From the NCBI GenBank assembly GCA_016303175.1, contig JAEDMF010000004.1:1-26998 (forward strand): a DNA stretch of 26,998 nucleotides, in the 5' to 3' direction. The stretch comes from Bacteroidales bacterium. GTDB taxonomy: Bacteria > Bacteroidota > Bacteroidia > Bacteroidales > UBA932. The stretch's first letter is position 1; every line of letters starts with the position of its first letter. Positions 1-8,618 of this stretch are shown here, piece after piece. The notes beneath the pieces were generated by a model. The model saw only the letters and a list, made by a program, of their open reading frames with translations, ran no database searches and was not told where the DNA came from. Position numbers and translations under genes: made by a program.

Positions 1-143
1 ATTAAAAATTAATAAGTTATAAATACGCGATATCAATTTATCGCATCACTAGTATTATATCTGCATAGTTTATTTGACAAAGTTTGAGAGATATTCTTTC
101 AAAACAAAAATTCGTTAGTTTTTAACTCTACGAAAAATGGCAA

Positions 144-180
144 GGAAAATATTACATTTTTCCAAGAAAGCTTGATGTAA
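144..180 (-). terminator. Possible intrinsic terminator after the TonB receptor gene
   Basis: Just past the stop of the receptor gene, the minus-strand transcript could pair TTACAT with ATGTAA (152-157 and 175-180) and CAAG with CTTG (163-166 and 171-174) around an AAAG-sized loop, with a five-base bulge. A short ATATTTT tract follows. The stem is AT-rich and interrupted, so this is only a candidate. The rest of 1-183 shows no gene or promoter that I can support. Confidence 0.3.
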
Positions 181-183
181 AAA

Positions 184-2469
184 CTACCAGCCGATTTTGA
201 TACCGGCGAAGAAGCAGCGCGGTGAGGACGGGCCATAGATGTAGCCGGAATCGCGGTCGGGGCCCTGGTCAAAGTCTTTCTGCCAGGCATTCAGGAAATT
301 CTGCACACCGACATTCATTTGCAGATTTATGTGACCGTAAAGTTTGAAATCATACGAAAGCTTACAGTTCAGGTCGAAGAAGCCGGGAGTGGTTTCCGTG
401 CGGTTCGCCGCAATGTATCCTGCGTGATGCTCCACCAACATAGACTCTGTGTATGTTCCGCTCAGAGAAAGCATAAGTGTCTTGTAGGGATTGACTGAAG
501 TCACGAAATAGCCGTACAAGTCGGGCGTGCGGAACATCTTCCGCGTAGCTTCGACGTCGTCGGCCCATGCGTGCGCCTCCTTGTAGCGGGATTTGTGCCA
601 GGTAAGGCCGGCCTGCAATTGCCATAAATTGCCGCAGGCAATCTTGCCCTCCAGATTCATCCCGCCTATGCGCGCTCCTGACTCATTGCGCCTTTCCTTG
701 ATGAGAACCCCGTTCTCCACGCCCACCTCAGTCAGGACAAAGACATCCGACAAATCCGTGTAGAACCCCTCTACGAGCAGGTTGCCTTGCCACTTTCCCC
801 AGGTATGATACATATCCGCCGACAGACTCACACTTTGTGACTTTTCCACCCTCAGGTCGTCCGCCAGACGAATCATTGACACAATGCCTCCCACATTGTC
901 GATATGCAGGTCCTCGTCGAAAGCCTGCGGGGCGCGGAATCCGTATGAATAGCTGGCTCTCAGGTTGATATTGCGTATGGGATTGTACCGCAGATTTGCC
1001 CTGGGACTGAATATCACACCTTTCACCAGACTGTGTTTGTCGAGCCTGCCCCCAATCAGGAAACTCCATTTTTCATTCTTCCATTCGTTTTGGGCGTAGA
1101 TGCTTCCAATCCGCACAACCTGATTTGTGACCCGCCCATAGCCCCACATATTGTCATTGAGATAGTCTTCGTTGTATTCTGCTCCGACAGTAAGGTCGGC
1201 GGGCATAAACAGGTATTTGTTGAATTTGTATATATATTGTGCGCCTGCCATCCAGGTCAGGTCCTTGGTGCGGCCATAGGCGTTGGGGTCCATTCCTGCG
1301 CCGTAATAACTCTCTCTCGCAATGTGCTGCGCAGAAGCGAAGGCACTTAATTTGTGGCGTTCGTTCGGAGAAAACCAGTCGAAACGCAGGCTCCCGGTGT
1401 TGATGCCGTGCTCCACTTGTTCGGCTATCATTGCCTCGTGAGGGGGAAGGTGGAGGCTGTCGCCACCCCGTCTGAACTCGTGAAGATGGTGGTACTCCAA
1501 GGTGAGTTTGCTATATATTCCGGTCTTGATGTACCCGCGCATGCCGAGGGTTTGGGATTTGAGCGTCGCCAGTTCGGTGAATCCGTCCCCGTCGCTGTCA
1601 TAACCGTCCTTTTGCCTTACCTGCCCGAAGATGGCCATGCCCATTTTGTTGTCGTCGCTGACCAGTGATGCATTGAGCGAGGTATTGTTGTCTAGGGCAG
1701 AACTTCCTCCGATGCTGCTGATGGTGTGGGCGGCAATGGCTGAGTTTCTGGACGGTTCCTTTGTGATGATGTTTATTGTACCGGCAATGGCAGAAGAACC
1801 GAACAATGCTGAACCTCCGCCTCTCATCACCTCGACCCTGTCCACCATATTTGCAGGTATCTGTTCTATCCCATATACCCCGGCAAGGGCGCTGAAGATA
1901 GGCCGTGAGTCTATAAGTATTTGAGTATAAGGGCCGTCGAGGCCGTTGATTCTTACCTGCTGATAGCTGCAATTCTGGCAGTTGTTCTCAACTCGGACGC
2001 CCGGCTGGAAGACAAGGCCCTGCGACAGAGACGTTGCATTTACCCTTTCATAAGTCTCCATATTCAGCACATTCACCAGTGTCGGTGCCATCATTCTGGC
2101 AATTTCACCGCGATTCGCCGAAACAACCACGCCATCGAGCTGGACATTGTCCTCTTCGAGTTCAAAATTGATTTCCAGAGTATTGTTAGCGATGACTTCA
2201 ATCTCTTTTGATGAGGTTTTCCATCCTATTCCCGAAGCCTGGATGGTGAATCTGCCCTCCGGAAGGTGTTCGAGATGATAATGGCCGTTGGCTGCACTGG
2301 TCGTGGAAATGGTTGTCCCTTTGATGTTTATGAAAATATAAGGAATATGTTCGCCTGTGTTCCTGTCGAGAACGTGACCGTGAATGTTCGATTCCACCGT
2401 TTTGATGTTTGCTGTCATAGACAGCGCGGAGCAAACTGCCCCCAATATGGTTATGAGTAGTTTTCGCAT
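184..2469 (-). CDS. TonB-dependent outer membrane receptor (BtuB/CirA type)
   Basis: A 761-residue outer membrane receptor for energised uptake of a small ligand, powered by TonB/ExbBD. A signal peptide at about residues 1-20 is followed by a carboxypeptidase-regulatory-like beta-sandwich (about 28-107), a plug domain (about 112-238, ending in the conserved run RVEVMRGGGSALFGSSAIAG) and a C-terminal beta-barrel that ends in an aromatic-rich strand (CFFAGIKIGW). The plug carries an NCQNCS motif (Cys164, Cys167) followed by VRINGLDGPYTQILIDSRP, a signature I associate with a Bacteroidota receptor group in metal, heme or cobalamin uptake. The length is normal for a non-SusC receptor, and there is no SusD partner. 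It lies 113 bp downstream of a small His-rich membrane protein on the same strand with no obvious promoter between, so the two are probably co-transcribed. The ligand is not shown by the sequence; a metal or metal complex is an inference. Confidence 0.9.
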   Translation of the reverse strand: MRKLLITILGAVCSALSMTANIKTVESNIHGHVLDRNTGEHIPYIFINIKGTTISTTSAANGHYHLEHLPEGRFTIQASGIGWKTSSKEIEVIANNTLEINFELEEDNVQLDGVVVSANRGEIARMMAPTLVNVLNMETYERVNATSLSQGLVFQPGVRVENNCQNCSYQQVRINGLDGPYTQILIDSRPIFSALAGVYGIEQIPANMVDRVEVMRGGGSALFGSSAIAGTINIITKEPSRNSAIAAHTISSIGGSSALDNNTSLNASLVSDDNKMGMAIFGQVRQKDGYDSDGDGFTELATLKSQTLGMRGYIKTGIYSKLTLEYHHLHEFRRGGDSLHLPPHEAMIAEQVEHGINTGSLRFDWFSPNERHKLSAFASAQHIARESYYGAGMDPNAYGRTKDLTWMAGAQYIYKFNKYLFMPADLTVGAEYNEDYLNDNMWGYGRVTNQVVRIGSIYAQNEWKNEKWSFLIGGRLDKHSLVKGVIFSPRANLRYNPIRNINLRASYSYGFRAPQAFDEDLHIDNVGGIVSMIRLADDLRVEKSQSVSLSADMYHTWGKWQGNLLVEGFYTDLSDVFVLTEVGVENGVLIKERRNESGARIGGMNLEGKIACGNLWQLQAGLTWHKSRYKEAHAWADDVEATRKMFRTPDLYGYFVTSVNPYKTLMLSLSGTYTESMLVEHHAGYIAANRTETTPGFFDLNCKLSYDFKLYGHINLQMNVGVQNFLNAWQKDFDQGPDRDSGYIYGPSSPRCFFAGIKIGW

Positions 2470-2582
2470 TTATGTATGTTCTTTGATGTGATTTTCAAGC
2501 GGCTTCTCCGGCACACTTCTGAGGCAAAGTGGCCGGCAGTCAAAGCAAAATTTTCTGTGGTACTGTTGTTCAGTCGTAGAAA

Positions 2583-2918
2583 TTACGCAGCGGGAGGCGC
2601 TCGCAATCCGAAATATCGATGGAAGTCATTGATGCACAAAGAGATGTCCCCGATAGCGCTGCTTTCAGACATTAGCAGCAGGAAGACCTCTGGTAGAAGG
2701 ACACCCTCTCCGGCTCCGCAGGATTGGAACTGGGCAAGCATCTGTATGGTAAGGAACTCTTCTTCGTTCTGATGTTCCTTATCCGGATTCGGATGAGAAT
2801 GGACGATGCTTACGCCGTCAATTATGTGTGTATGGGGGAACAAACTGATTCCGCCGATGTACCATATGAATAACAACAGCAGAAAATATCCTATGAACTT
2901 GTTCCTCAGTTTTTCCAT
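2583..2918 (-). CDS. Small His-rich membrane-anchored protein next to the TonB receptor
   Basis: An 111-residue protein with a short basic N-terminus, one strong hydrophobic segment (about residues 8-26) and then a His-rich stretch, FPHTHIIDGVSIVHSHP (about 27-43), with further His and acidic residues to about 54. The His and Asp spacing suggests metal binding at the periplasmic face; I do not recognise a characterised function. The frame extends upstream to a TTG at 2939, but a Bacteroides-type -7 box (TATATTTG on the minus strand, 2937-2944) overlaps that codon, so the ATG at 2918 is the likely start. It is the first gene of a probable two-gene unit with the TonB receptor, which suggests a shared role in metal or metallo-cofactor handling. 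That role is inferred from context and composition. Confidence 0.7.
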   Translation of the reverse strand: MEKLRNKFIGYFLLLLFIWYIGGISLFPHTHIIDGVSIVHSHPNPDKEHQNEEEFLTIQMLAQFQSCGAGEGVLLPEVFLLLMSESSAIGDISLCINDFHRYFGLRAPPAA

Positions 2919-2936
2919 CAGATATTTGAAACGTTG

Positions 2937-2944
2937 CAAATATA
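2937..2944 (-). promoter_or_regulatory. -7 promoter box for the His-rich protein/TonB receptor unit
   Basis: TATATTTG on the minus strand matches the Bacteroides TAnnTTTG box and lies 18 bp upstream of the ATG at 2918. No clear TTTG -33 element is seen at the usual spacing. The box overlaps the alternative TTG start at 2939 and so argues against it. It faces away from the SusC promoter. Confidence 0.5.
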
Positions 2945-3031
2945 TGAAAAATTATTCAGCGAGAAAAACGGAGATAAGTAGCAATTTTTTACTCGATTTT
3001 CAAAGAAATGCTATGTATAAACGAGATTTTC

Positions 3032-3062
3032 TTGTTCAAATAATTGAAAATTCGTACCTTTG
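3032..3062 (+). promoter_or_regulatory. Bacteroides-type promoter of the SusC/protease operon
   Basis: TTG (3032-3034), a 20-bp spacer and TACCTTTG (3055-3062) match the Bacteroides housekeeping promoter consensus. Transcription would start near 3069, giving a leader of roughly 28 nt before the ATG at 3097. No other promoter of this quality was found inside the operon up to 17906, and no sigma/anti-sigma or hybrid two-component regulator gene lies beside it. Confidence 0.7.
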
Positions 3063-3096
3063 TCGCCTGATATTTTGAATATTTAAACAGGACGAT

Positions 3097-6039
3097 ATGC
3101 ATTTTATGAAATTGCTGTCAGCCGGAGTGCTCCTTTCCGCTTCTATTCTGGGCCTGAACGCTCAGAATAAGGTGACTGTGAGGGGTACCGTTACAGCTGC
3201 CGACACAAAAGAGCCTCTGATAGGCGCTTACGTCGTTGCTGCTCCCACCACGTCCGGAGTTCTGACAGACCTTGACGGCAAATATGAGCTTGCCGTTGCG
3301 GACGGTACTGAACTTACGTACCAGTTCGTCGGATTTACCCAGAAGACAATCAAAGTAGCCGCTCAAGGCAAGGATGTCCTTGTGCTGAACGTTGCCCTCG
3401 AGAACGATGCCCAGGCTCTCGATGACGTTGTCGTTGTGGCCTATGGCGTGAGGAAGAAAGGAACCATTGCCGGTTCTGTCGCTACCGTCAAGTCCGACGC
3501 TCTTGCCGATGCCCCCGTGGCCAGCTTCGATCAGGCTCTTCAGGGCAAGGCTGCAGGTCTTACGGTTCTGTCCAGTACCGGTGAGCCAAGCGCATCCTCC
3601 AGTTTCAAAATCAGAGGTACGAACTCCATAAATTCCGGAACCTCTCCTCTTTTCATTCTGGATGGAATGCCCATTTCATCATCCGATTTCAATGCAATCA
3701 GTCCCAATGATATAGAGTCGGTTTCAGTCCTGAAGGACGCCTCCAGCACATCCATTTACGGAGCCCGTGCCGCCAACGGTGTGGTTGTGATTACCACCAA
3801 GAGAGGGCGCATGGCTCAGGATGCGAAGGTGATATTCCGTGCACAGGCCGGATTTTCCCAGCTCGCGAGCGGCAAATGGAACCTTATGAATACTGCCGAG
3901 CGCATTGCCTATGAAAAAGAGGTCGGCTTGACTGATGGTCAGGACTATGCATACCTGGCTCGAACCGACATCAACTGGCTTGACGAGGTATTCAACAAAT
4001 ATGCTCCCCTGCAGAACTACGAGTTGCAAGTCAGCGGAGCAACAGACAGGATAAATTACTTTGTTTCAGGCGGTTGGTATAGCCAGGACGGAACGGCGTC
4101 GGATTCTGATTTCCAGCGCTCCAACTTCAGGGTGAACCTTGAATTTCAGGCAAAACCCTGGCTTCGCATAGGAACCAATTCAATGTTCGCCTTTGAGACT
4201 ATTCACGAGTCTGTTTCCGGCGATTACTATACCAACACTCCCATTACAGCCGCCCGCTTCATGCTTCCTTATTGGAATCCCTACCGCAGCGACGGCTCCA
4301 TCGCCTCAATGAGCGACGGATCCTGGAAAGGTATCAAGGAGAATCCTTTGGAATGGGTGCTGAACAATCCTTACGAAACAAAGAAGTATAAGGCCATAGC
4401 CAATGTCTTTGCCGAATTTACCTTATATAAAGGACTGACTCTCAAAGTGCAGGGCGGTGTAGACTACTCGCACCTGGCATCCAAGGGTTCAAGTACCCCT
4501 TCATATTACCCCAACAACGGGCAGGGCAGTGCAGGCAGGAATTCCGGTGACATGTGGAATCTCTCCATTACAACAACCCTCAATTACAATTTCGACGTGG
4601 CAGCCGACCACCACTTCAACTTTATGCTTGGTCAGGAGGGAGTGGATTACAAGTCCGACAGTTTCAGTGTGTCCACTGCAGGCCAGTCCAATGACTTTCT
4701 CACCGACGTGGCTTTCGCAACTCGCGCCACCAGCTGGTCAAGCGGTACTTCTTCCTATGCTTATGTATCTTTTTTCGGAAGAGGTGAATACAATTGGCAA
4801 AACAGGATTTACGCCGATTTCTCTGTCAGGGGCGACGGTTCCTCACGTTTCGGAACCAAGGGACGCTGGGCCGCTTTCTGGTCTCTGGGCCTGATGTGGA
4901 ATATGAAGAACGAAAGTTTCCTGCGTAGTGTCGATTGGCTTACCAATGCACAGATTGCAGCGAGTGTGGGCACCTCCGGCAACTCGTCCATTCCCAATTA
5001 CGACCATCTGGCTCTTGTAGGCGGTGGCAAGGATTACCTTGGACAGGCCGGCATCTATCCCATTTCCCAGGGCAATGAGAATCTCAGGTGGGAGAAGCTC
5101 CTCACCTCCAATATAGCCCTTCATCTGGGCTTTTGGAACAGGCTCAACCTGGACTTGGAGTATTACCATAAAAATACCACAGATATGCTTATGGCTGTGC
5201 CCGTCTCCTATGCTGACGGGGGCTTCGGCAGCAAGTGGGACAACGTGGGCGCTATGGTGAACACGGGCTTTGAATTGAATATGGATGTGGATGTCCTTAG
5301 AATCAAGGATTTTGCTTGGAACATCAATGCCAACGTTTCCTATAACCACAACGAAATCACGGCCCTCTACAATGGTCTGAATGAATATGTTGTTTCCACG
5401 ACAGGCACCAAACTCGTAGTGGGGCATTCCTATGGAGAATTTTTCCTGAACCGATTCGCAGGTGTCAACCCCATCAATGGTGACCCTCTCTGGTATGATA
5501 AGGACGGCAACATTACCAATGAATTCCGCGAGAGCGACAAGGTGATGGTAGGTAAGAGCTATATCGCTCCCTGGGCCGGCGGTTTCGGCACGTCGCTCAG
5601 TTGGAAAGGCCTTTCTCTTTCGGCCCAATTCAGTTGGGTGGCAGACAGGTGGATGATCAACAATGACAGGTTCTTCGAGGAAGGCGGCGGTCTGTTCGAT
5701 GCCTACAACCAGTCCAAGAGGATGTTGTACGACCGTTGGAAAAAGCCGGGTGACATAACCGACATTCCCCGTCATGGCGTATCTCCCCAGTTCGATACCC
5801 ATCTTTTGGAGGATGCTTCATTCTTGAGGCTCAAGAACCTTATGCTGTCTTATTCACTGCCCAAGAGCATAATGCAGAAGACCGGCATACTTTCAGGCAT
5901 AAGGGTGTATGGCCAGGCCCAGAATCTCTTCACTGCCACGAAGTTCAGCGGCTTGGATCCGGAATCCGACAGCAATGTGTACAAGGCCCAGTATCCGCCA
6001 TCACGCCAGTTTACCTTCGGTCTTGAATTCACTTTCTAG
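3097..6039 (+). CDS. SusC/RagA-family TonB-linked outer membrane transporter
   Basis: A 980-residue SusC-type transporter that imports oligomeric nutrients in complex with its SusD lid. After a signal peptide ending near NAQ (residue 23) comes a carboxypeptidase-regulatory-like domain (about 26-103), then the plug with DDVVVVAYGVRKK (109-121) and the SusC hallmark KDASSTSIYGARAANGVVVI (213-232), then a large 22-strand-type barrel ending in FTFGLEFTF. There is no secretin/STN-type N-terminal extension, so regulation through an anti-sigma factor is not expected. The start MHFMKLL lies just after a consensus promoter; the internal Met4 is an alternative. SusD follows 11 bp downstream. The operon carries a protease and no glycosidase, so the likely cargo is peptides or glycopeptides; this is inference from neighbours. 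Confidence 0.95.
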   Translation: MHFMKLLSAGVLLSASILGLNAQNKVTVRGTVTAADTKEPLIGAYVVAAPTTSGVLTDLDGKYELAVADGTELTYQFVGFTQKTIKVAAQGKDVLVLNVALENDAQALDDVVVVAYGVRKKGTIAGSVATVKSDALADAPVASFDQALQGKAAGLTVLSSTGEPSASSSFKIRGTNSINSGTSPLFILDGMPISSSDFNAISPNDIESVSVLKDASSTSIYGARAANGVVVITTKRGRMAQDAKVIFRAQAGFSQLASGKWNLMNTAERIAYEKEVGLTDGQDYAYLARTDINWLDEVFNKYAPLQNYELQVSGATDRINYFVSGGWYSQDGTASDSDFQRSNFRVNLEFQAKPWLRIGTNSMFAFETIHESVSGDYYTNTPITAARFMLPYWNPYRSDGSIASMSDGSWKGIKENPLEWVLNNPYETKKYKAIANVFAEFTLYKGLTLKVQGGVDYSHLASKGSSTPSYYPNNGQGSAGRNSGDMWNLSITTTLNYNFDVAADHHFNFMLGQEGVDYKSDSFSVSTAGQSNDFLTDVAFATRATSWSSGTSSYAYVSFFGRGEYNWQNRIYADFSVRGDGSSRFGTKGRWAAFWSLGLMWNMKNESFLRSVDWLTNAQIAASVGTSGNSSIPNYDHLALVGGGKDYLGQAGIYPISQGNENLRWEKLLTSNIALHLGFWNRLNLDLEYYHKNTTDMLMAVPVSYADGGFGSKWDNVGAMVNTGFELNMDVDVLRIKDFAWNINANVSYNHNEITALYNGLNEYVVSTTGTKLVVGHSYGEFFLNRFAGVNPINGDPLWYDKDGNITNEFRESDKVMVGKSYIAPWAGGFGTSLSWKGLSLSAQFSWVADRWMINNDRFFEEGGGLFDAYNQSKRMLYDRWKKPGDITDIPRHGVSPQFDTHLLEDASFLRLKNLMLSYSLPKSIMQKTGILSGIRVYGQAQNLFTATKFSGLDPESDSNVYKAQYPPSRQFTFGLEFTF

Positions 6040-6050
6040 TTGACGATGCA

Positions 6051-7592
6051 ATGAAGAAAATCAAACATATCATATTTGTGGCAGTTGCTTTGCTGACTGC
6101 CGTATCCTGTCTGGACAAATATCCCCAGGATGCCATCCCCGCCGACAAGGCAATCAATACGGTGGATGACGCAAACCAGTTTGTCATAGGCATTTACGCC
6201 AGCTGGAAATCCAGCGCCCTTTATAGCGGTCTGCTCACCCTGTTGCCGGATATCCAGTCTGATCTGGTGTACGCAGTTGATGGTTACAGCAATACCTATG
6301 GAGATGTATGGAGATGGGAAATACATTCGGACAACTCCAGCACCGCCACCGTTTGGGCCGCGCTGTACAAGATTATCGGAGACTGCAACTTCTTCTTTGA
6401 CTACGAACCTCGTGTGAGGGCTTCCGTCACCAGCGACACAGATACCGAGAACCTCGATGAACTTTGCGGAGAGGTTCACTTTATGCGTTCCCTTGCCTAC
6501 GCCGAACTTATCAAATGTTTCTGCGAGGCCTACGACCCCGCTACTGCCGACACTGAACTTGGCGTCATACTGCAGAGCAGTGCAAAGGAGCCGGAACGCT
6601 TCAGCAAATACCACCGTACCTCAAACTTTGTACGTTCTTCCCTGAAGGACTCCTACCAGTTCGTGCTGGACGGACTTGCAGAAGCAGAAAAGTACATACT
6701 CTACGATGAAGTGATCAGTGCACCCTATATCTGCAAATCGCTCGTGAATGCCCTGTATGCAAGGATTTACCTGTATATGCAGAATTGGGACAAGGCCATA
6801 GAATACTCCACCAAAGTAATTGAGGATGATGCCCTGAAACTGGCCAGCGCCAAAGACAAATACTCGAGTACAGAGACTTTCTATGAATACATGTGGTCCC
6901 ACGATGCTGCCTATGAGATTATATGGCGTATAGGATTTACCGAGACTTCTTACGGAGGAGCCCTGGGCAGGGTTTTCCTCAACTACAATTATATGTATTA
7001 CAGCCCTGATTACGTGCCTGCGCAATGGGTTCTGGACTTGTATTCCGACAATGACCTGCGTTACGACGCCACATTCAAGACGGTCACTACCGGATACAGC
7101 CATGGCCTGACCTGGCCTCTGCTCTTCAAGTACAACGGCAATCAGGCCCTGTATGACAAAGGAATACTCCATGTTTGCATGCCCAAGCCCTTCCGTCTTG
7201 CCGAGCAGTACCTCATCCGTGCCGAAGCCCGATGCCGGAAAGGCGACTACACCAATGCCGGTCGGGACATCACCACTTTGCGAGAGTCAAGGTACTCCAC
7301 TTATAGTTCCACCTCCATCAATGCCGCCAATTGGCTACAGACCATCAGCGATGAGCGCGTGCGTGAGCTCTACATGGAAGGCTTCCGTCTGCAAGACCTC
7401 AAGAGATGGGGAATGGGCTTCACACGCGTGCCTCAGTCTAATACGGTCAAGGAAGGCAGTTCCCTCAAGGTGAAGGGCCGCAATTGCACGGCAGCAACCA
7501 GAGCCGGCGACCCTCTTTTCGTTTGGCCCATACCCCAGCACGAACTCAATGTGCCCGGTACAGGCGTGAAACCCAATGACAGCAACAAGTAA
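6051..7592 (+). CDS. SusD/RagB-family nutrient-binding outer membrane lipoprotein
   Basis: A 513-residue surface lipoprotein that forms the lid of the SusC transporter. The signal peptide ends in a lipobox, AVSC, with acylated Cys20. Family features include the N-terminal LDKYPQDAI segment, helical TPR-like stretches (for example YLIRAEARCRKGDYTNAGRD) and the typical C-terminal motifs RVRELYMEGFRLQDLKRWG and FVWPIPQHEL. The length is normal for SusD. It follows SusC by 11 bp, and the next gene starts 13 bp after its stop. Ligand specificity cannot be read from the sequence; its company (S8 protease, LRR and BACON lipoproteins) points to peptide-type ligands. Confidence 0.94.
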   Translation: MKKIKHIIFVAVALLTAVSCLDKYPQDAIPADKAINTVDDANQFVIGIYASWKSSALYSGLLTLLPDIQSDLVYAVDGYSNTYGDVWRWEIHSDNSSTATVWAALYKIIGDCNFFFDYEPRVRASVTSDTDTENLDELCGEVHFMRSLAYAELIKCFCEAYDPATADTELGVILQSSAKEPERFSKYHRTSNFVRSSLKDSYQFVLDGLAEAEKYILYDEVISAPYICKSLVNALYARIYLYMQNWDKAIEYSTKVIEDDALKLASAKDKYSSTETFYEYMWSHDAAYEIIWRIGFTETSYGGALGRVFLNYNYMYYSPDYVPAQWVLDLYSDNDLRYDATFKTVTTGYSHGLTWPLLFKYNGNQALYDKGILHVCMPKPFRLAEQYLIRAEARCRKGDYTNAGRDITTLRESRYSTYSSTSINAANWLQTISDERVRELYMEGFRLQDLKRWGMGFTRVPQSNTVKEGSSLKVKGRNCTAATRAGDPLFVWPIPQHELNVPGTGVKPNDSNK

Positions 7593-7605
7593 GACCCGAG
7601 TAACA

Positions 7606-8592
7606 ATGAAAGCAAAACATACAATAGTCATTCTCGCGTTTGCATCTGTGCTGACAGCCTGTCAGACGAAGTTTACAACCTACGACGGGCCTGCCTACAT
7701 AGCCTTTGCCGACACCCTCAGCTACTGCCCTGTCAACTTCGCCAATCAGGCAAAGTTGGACGAGACAAGTGCCGATTATGACCCCAAATATGCAGCCCGC
7801 TACGACAGATACTATAAAGATGAGTTGCAGAGGCTAAGTTCTGTGCTTATTGCCACTACAACCCCTGTCTCTTACGATAGGACCTTCGCGGTTGAAGTGA
7901 TTTCCAAGGAATCCAATGCCGTTTACGGCTACCACTACCGTATTCCCGACCATACCGTGACCATTAAGGCCGGCCAGACGACAACGGCCCTGCCCATAGA
8001 AACCTATCCCGCTCACATCGATATGGGGGATTCCCTTTCCATCAGCTTGCGCCTCATATCTGCCGAAGACCAGAATTGGGAGCTCTACGGTCAGAAGACT
8101 CGCGTGCAGTTTAAACCCGTCCGCCCCATGGACATTACGGAACTTGCAGGCAACAAGAAAGAAGGCCGCAGAAGATGGTGCCGCGTGACTTCATCATTCT
8201 GGCTTCAATTCTCATCTTCAATAGATTACAGCCGCATATGCGAGTGTGAACAGGTGAACGACAGCACCATACTCATTCACGATATGATTATCGATGATTA
8301 TGATTACGAAATCTGCATCGACGAGTCTGATATCCTTAATCCGGGGATTGCGATGACAGACAAGGAGCAGATAGTCGCAGATACCCGAATCACCTTCAAT
8401 TATATATATGGAGACGGCCTTATCAGAGCCTATCAGGCTCCCGTGGAATGGACGTTGGACCTGTGCAACAGGGAGGCCGACACTTATGCAGTCTTTTTTG
8501 TAAAGAATTTTGCCACCGTTGGCCTTTATCAGAATTACATAGAATGGCTTACTCCGGAAGAGGCTGAAGATCTGGTGAATGACGAAGAATAG
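7606..8592 (+). CDS. DUF4984-like surface lipoprotein of a Sus-type locus
   Basis: A 328-residue lipoprotein with lipobox LTAC (Cys19). After the Cys, the KFTTYDGPAYIAFADTLSY segment and the later AVEVISKESNAVYGYHYRI and HTVTIKAGQTT stretches look like a Calx-beta/Ig-like domain (about 75-175). The C-terminal half (about 190-315) contains TRITFNYIYGDG and VGLYQNYIEWLTPEEAEDL. From memory this layout fits the DUF4984 family, found in Bacteroidota next to SusC/SusD; the family has no known biochemical activity. The ATG at 7606 was chosen because it starts directly before a proper signal peptide, and the frame-extending ATG at 7576 would overlap the end of the SusD gene. A role as an accessory binding protein of the transporter is inferred from position. 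Confidence 0.75.
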   Translation: MKAKHTIVILAFASVLTACQTKFTTYDGPAYIAFADTLSYCPVNFANQAKLDETSADYDPKYAARYDRYYKDELQRLSSVLIATTTPVSYDRTFAVEVISKESNAVYGYHYRIPDHTVTIKAGQTTTALPIETYPAHIDMGDSLSISLRLISAEDQNWELYGQKTRVQFKPVRPMDITELAGNKKEGRRRWCRVTSSFWLQFSSSIDYSRICECEQVNDSTILIHDMIIDDYDYEICIDESDILNPGIAMTDKEQIVADTRITFNYIYGDGLIRAYQAPVEWTLDLCNREADTYAVFFVKNFATVGLYQNYIEWLTPEEAEDLVNDEE

Positions 8593-8618
8593 AAATTAAA
8601 AACCCTAATAATACTTAT

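Noticed and set aside
4843..5802. A 319-codon open frame on the strand opposite the SusC gene
   Set aside because: It lies wholly inside an unmistakable SusC coding region, shows no known domain, and such long antisense frames are common at this codon usage.
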